Source of the DNA: Deltaproteobacteria bacterium
GTDB lineage: Bacteria; Myxococcota_A; UBA9160
Direction of reading: 5' to 3'
NCBI GenBank assembly: GCA_003520425.1
Contig: DOUU01000377.1
Span: 23,506-31,036, forward strand
Length of the DNA: 7,531 bases
Shown: piece by piece, positions 5,176 through 7,531 of the stretch
How positions within the stretch are numbered: the stretch's first letter is position 1
Layout: each line of letters starts with the position of its first letter
Notes under the pieces: model-generated
Database searches by the model: none
What the model was told of the DNA's origin: nothing
The model's input: the letters and a program-made list of their open reading frames with translations, nothing else
Position numbers and translations under genes: made by a program

Positions 5176-6822
5176 ATGCCCGTTCATGGCGGTAAGCTCG
5201 CCGCGCGAGCCCTGAAGCAAGCCGGCGTCGAGTGCATCTTCACGCTCTCCGGCGGCCACATCATGCCGATCTACGATGGCTGCATCGATGAGGGCATCAA
5301 GATCGTCGACGTGCGCCACGAGCAGGCCGCAGTGCATGCCGCCGATTCGTGGGCGCGCTGCAACCCGGGCAAGATCGGCGTCGCCGCGATCACGGCCGGC
5401 CCGGGCGTCACCGACGGTGTGACCGGCGTCGCGAACGCCTGGCGCGCCAACTCTCCGATCCTCGTCTTCGGCGGCCAGGGTCCGTTCTCGAATCTGCACC
5501 GCGGCTCGCTCCAGGAAATGGACCACGTCGGCGTCATGAAGCCGATCACGAAGTGGGCGGACGCCTGCTACGACACCAAGCGAATTCCCGAATACATCGA
5601 GCTTGCCATCCGTCACGCCGTGTCCGGGGTCCCGGGTCCGGCGTTTCTCGAGATCCCGATGGATGTCTTCATGAGCCCCGCCGAATGGGAACAGGCGCCG
5701 ATTCCGCGCATCCGGACGGCGCCCCCGAGGCTCTCCCCCGATCGCGCCGAGGTGCGCCTTGCGATCGAGCTCCTGAGAGAGAGCCGCAAGCCCATGCTGA
5801 TGGCCGGAACAAGCGTCAAGTGGTCGCTGGCAAGCGACGCGATGAACGCGTTCCTCGACGAGACCCATATGCCTGCCTACACCAACGGCATGGGTCGGGG
5901 AACGATCCCGCCGAGCTCCCCGCAGTATCTGAATCGCTCCCGGCGGGAGGCGATGAAGCAGATCGACCTCATCCTCCTCGCTGGCTCGCTTCTCGACTTC
6001 CGTCTCGCCTTTGGCAGAACGATTCCCAAGGGCGCGAAGATCATCCAGCTCGACATGGACGCGACTTTGATCGGCACGAACCGTGGGGCGGACGTCGGCC
6101 TCGTGGGCAACCTCGGTTGCAGCTTCGAGCTCTTGCTGGAGGAGATGAAGAACTCCGGCACACGGCTCGACTACTCGGCCTGGCGGGACGAACTGCGCAA
6201 GATCGAGCTGGCCGCGGAGCAGAAGGTCGAGGCCGCCCTCTCGAGCAATGAGGTGCCGGTCGACCCGCAGCGCCTGTGCCGGGAGATCCGCGATTGGCTC
6301 GCGACGCTCGGCGACACGATCGTGATCGGCGACGGGGGAGACATCGTCGCCACGGCGGCGAAGATCATTCCCGTGCCGCACGAGGGCGCTTGGATGGACC
6401 CGGGTCCGCTCGGCACCTTGGGCGTGGGCATGCCGTTCGCACTGGCCGCGCAGCTCGCGCATCCAGGCAAGCGCGTGGTGATCATCTACGGCGACGGGTC
6501 CTTCGGCCTGAACGGATTCGAGTACGACACTGCCGTGCGCTTCAACCTTCCGATCATCGGCATCGTGGGAAACGATGGCGCGTGGGGCCAGATGATGCGT
6601 CCGCAAGGCGCCGTCTACGGCTGGGATCGCCTGGCCGGGACCCTCCTCAACTACACGCGCTACGACAAGGTGGTCGAAGCGCTGGGCGGCTACGGCGAGC
6701 ACTGCACGCGTCCCGACGAGATCCGTCCCGCCCTCGAGCGTGCGGCGGCCTCGGGCAAGCCGGCGTGCGTGAACGTCGTGATCCGGCAAGACCGCGAGTA
6801 CAAGGGCGGCGTCTACGTATGA
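5176..6822 (+). CDS. Thiamine-diphosphate-dependent enzyme, acetolactate synthase / 2-hydroxyacyl-CoA lyase-like
   Basis: This 548-aa protein has the three domains of the ThDP decarboxylase/carboligase family. The PYR domain (about 1-165) has VRHEQAAVHAADSWAR, with E49 as the glutamate that activates the cofactor, then GPGVTDGVTGVANAW (75-89). A central domain (about 185-330) follows. The PP domain (about 365-548) has DPGPLGTLGVGMPFALAA (408-425) and the ThDP/Mg motif GDGSFGLNGFEYDTA (439-453), ending at N466-D467 (the usual motif ends N-N or N). The reaction class is C-C bond making or breaking next to a carbonyl. The GTLGVGMP block and GFEYDTAVRFNLPI are closer to the 2-hydroxyacyl-CoA lyase/oxalyl-CoA decarboxylase side than to true acetolactate synthase. 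No regulatory subunit gene (ilvN) is next to it, which argues against the biosynthetic synthase. Substrate is not assigned. The ATG start has GAGG at 5164-5167, 8 nt upstream. A weak extended -10-like TGTGATACC at 5135-5143 could be its promoter. Confidence 0.85.
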   Translation: MPVHGGKLAARALKQAGVECIFTLSGGHIMPIYDGCIDEGIKIVDVRHEQAAVHAADSWARCNPGKIGVAAITAGPGVTDGVTGVANAWRANSPILVFGGQGPFSNLHRGSLQEMDHVGVMKPITKWADACYDTKRIPEYIELAIRHAVSGVPGPAFLEIPMDVFMSPAEWEQAPIPRIRTAPPRLSPDRAEVRLAIELLRESRKPMLMAGTSVKWSLASDAMNAFLDETHMPAYTNGMGRGTIPPSSPQYLNRSRREAMKQIDLILLAGSLLDFRLAFGRTIPKGAKIIQLDMDATLIGTNRGADVGLVGNLGCSFELLLEEMKNSGTRLDYSAWRDELRKIELAAEQKVEAALSSNEVPVDPQRLCREIRDWLATLGDTIVIGDGGDIVATAAKIIPVPHEGAWMDPGPLGTLGVGMPFALAAQLAHPGKRVVIIYGDGSFGLNGFEYDTAVRFNLPIIGIVGNDGAWGQMMRPQGAVYGWDRLAGTLLNYTRYDKVVEALGGYGEHCTRPDEIRPALERAAASGKPACVNVVIRQDREYKGGVYV

Positions 6823-6863
6823 AGGGCCCGAGCCTTTGCGGGCGGAACTCCGCGCCGAGCCTG

Positions 6864-6891
6864 CCGCCTTGGGGGCGGGCTGAGGGCGCCC
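6864..6891. repeat. Short palindromic GC elements between the TPP enzyme and exonuclease genes
   Basis: CCGCC (6864-6868) pairs with GGCGG (6874-6878) around TTGGG, and GGGCGCCC at 6884-6891 is a perfect palindrome. They lie in the gap just after the thiamine-enzyme stop codon. The arrangement resembles small dispersed intergenic repeats or a weak terminator. Only one copy is visible here, so repeat status is untested. Confidence 0.3.
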
Positions 6892-6996
6892 CCTACGTCT
6901 AGCCAGGGCCTCGCGGCGGACGAGCCCTCCTCGCCGCTTTCGGTTCTCTCCTGCGATCCCGAAACGCTTGGGCTCGATCCGGGGGTCCTCGGCCGC

Positions 6997-7531
6997 TTGG
7001 CCGAGCGGCTCGGTGCCTTCGCGGTGCTCGACCTCGAGACGACGGGCCTCGCGAGCGAGCCCTCGGCCGAGCTTCTCGAGGTGGGGGCTCTGCTCGTCGA
7101 CCCGGGCGCACGCGAGGTCCGCACGCTCCACACGCTCGTGCGTCCCGAAGGCGGGGTTCCCCGGGCCATCCAGCGTCTTACGGGAATTGCAGACCGCGAC
7201 GTCGCAGGCGCGCCGGGGCGAGGGGCGGTGGCCCGGCCGCTCGCGGCCCTCCTGGCCGGCCGGATCCTGATCGCCCACAACGCAGAGTTCGAGCGCTTCT
7301 TCCTGCGCCGGGACGTCGCCCCCGAGCTCGCGGACGAGCGCTTTCTGGACACGCAGGATCTGCTCGCGGTCTCTCATCCCGACGCGCCCGATCTGCGCCT
7401 TGAGTCCTTTGCCCGGCTTCTCCTGGGACGCGAGGAAGAGCACCGCGCACTGGCGGACGCGCTCGATACGGCGCGCGTTCTGTCCGAGATCGGTCTTGCG
7501 GCGCAGCGCGGCGACTCGCGCTACGCCGCAG
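6997..7531 (+). CDS. DEDDh 3'-5' exonuclease domain protein (DnaQ/DinG-like), 3'-truncated
   Basis: The frame is open to the window end. The visible part is an exonuclease of the DnaQ/RNase T type, which removes nucleotides from 3' ends using two metal ions. Motif I is VLDLETTGL (D12, E14 counted from TTG 6997), followed by ELLEVGALLVDPG, then LVRPEGGVPRAIQRLTGI. Motif II is LIAHNAEFE (91-99), with Glu at the position usually held by the second catalytic Asp. Motif III is HRALADALDTA (H149, D154). The rest is beyond the edge. DinG-type helicases often carry such a domain at their N-terminus, so a helicase may follow; that is inference. The start is uncertain. No ATG or GTG lies in frame between the upstream stop (6820-6822) and motif I. 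TTG at 6997 is the first standard alternative, with only a distant GGGGG at 6981-6985. Protein-like sequence with GC-rich third positions appears to extend back to about 6901 or the CTG at 6880. Confidence 0.85.
   Translation, partial: MAERLGAFAVLDLETTGLASEPSAELLEVGALLVDPGAREVRTLHTLVRPEGGVPRAIQRLTGIADRDVAGAPGRGAVARPLAALLAGRILIAHNAEFERFFLRRDVAPELADERFLDTQDLLAVSHPDAPDLRLESFARLLLGREEEHRALADALDTARVLSEIGLAAQRGDSRYAA

Noticed and set aside
6823..6902. Readthrough fusion of the ThDP enzyme with the exonuclease across the TGA
   Set aside because: The shared frame is probably chance. The intervening 26 codons have mixed third-position composition, and the ThDP enzyme already ends at a family-typical length. 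No stem-loop or context for recoding is convincing.
4927..7443. An 838-aa open frame on the minus strand across the Pal-like gene, ThDP enzyme and exonuclease
   Set aside because: It is antisense to three strongly supported genes and rich in Arg, His, Asp and Ala with no recognisable domain, the usual mirror frame of GC-rich coding DNA.

Overview
This window is very GC-rich, densely coding DNA from a Gram-negative bacterium. Two proteins with OmpA-type peptidoglycan-binding domains, one of them a Pal-like lipoprotein, point to an outer membrane. GC-rich third codon positions, short gaps and the style of the enoyl-CoA hydratase-family and thiamine-diphosphate enzymes suggest an uncultured lineage of the former Deltaproteobacteria or a similar high-GC phylum. 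That placement is an inference; no rRNA or other taxonomic marker is present.

Layout, left to right. A 5'-truncated OmpA-domain protein (1-585, +) converges on a histidine phosphatase (607-1287, -), with a palindrome spanning the junction. Upstream of the phosphatase, on the same strand, is a 63-codon ORF (1386-1577, -). It reads as the N-terminal start of gamma-glutamyltransferase joined directly to that family's last residues, so it looks like a gene that lost its whole catalytic middle. Divergent from it are an unrecognised 178-aa protein (1763-2299, +), an enoyl-CoA hydratase/isomerase superfamily protein lacking both classical catalytic glutamates (2369-3154, +), and an aspartate-semialdehyde dehydrogenase of the archaeal/fungal type (3227-4315, +). 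A 240-bp gap with a possible promoter precedes the Pal-like lipoprotein (4556-5062, +), which is followed by a strong hairpin. Next are a 548-aa thiamine-diphosphate enzyme related to acetolactate synthase and 2-hydroxyacyl-CoA lyase (5176-6822, +) and a DEDDh-type 3'-5' exonuclease domain cut by the window end (about 6997-7531, +).

The genes do not form one pathway. They look like a housekeeping/accessory mix: cell-envelope anchoring (two OmpA-domain proteins), amino-acid biosynthesis (Asd), acyl-CoA and 2-keto/hydroxyacyl chemistry (the hydratase homolog and the TPP enzyme) and nucleic-acid metabolism (exonuclease). I see no CRISPR array, tRNA, rRNA, IS element or phage gene, and no convincing new multi-gene system. 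The points most worth a second look are the internally deleted gamma-glutamyltransferase, the archaeal-type Asd, the unassigned TPP enzyme, and the exonuclease, which has no ATG or GTG start upstream of its first motif and has Glu where a catalytic Asp is expected. No stretch longer than 300 bases is free of genes; the longest gap is 4316-4555.
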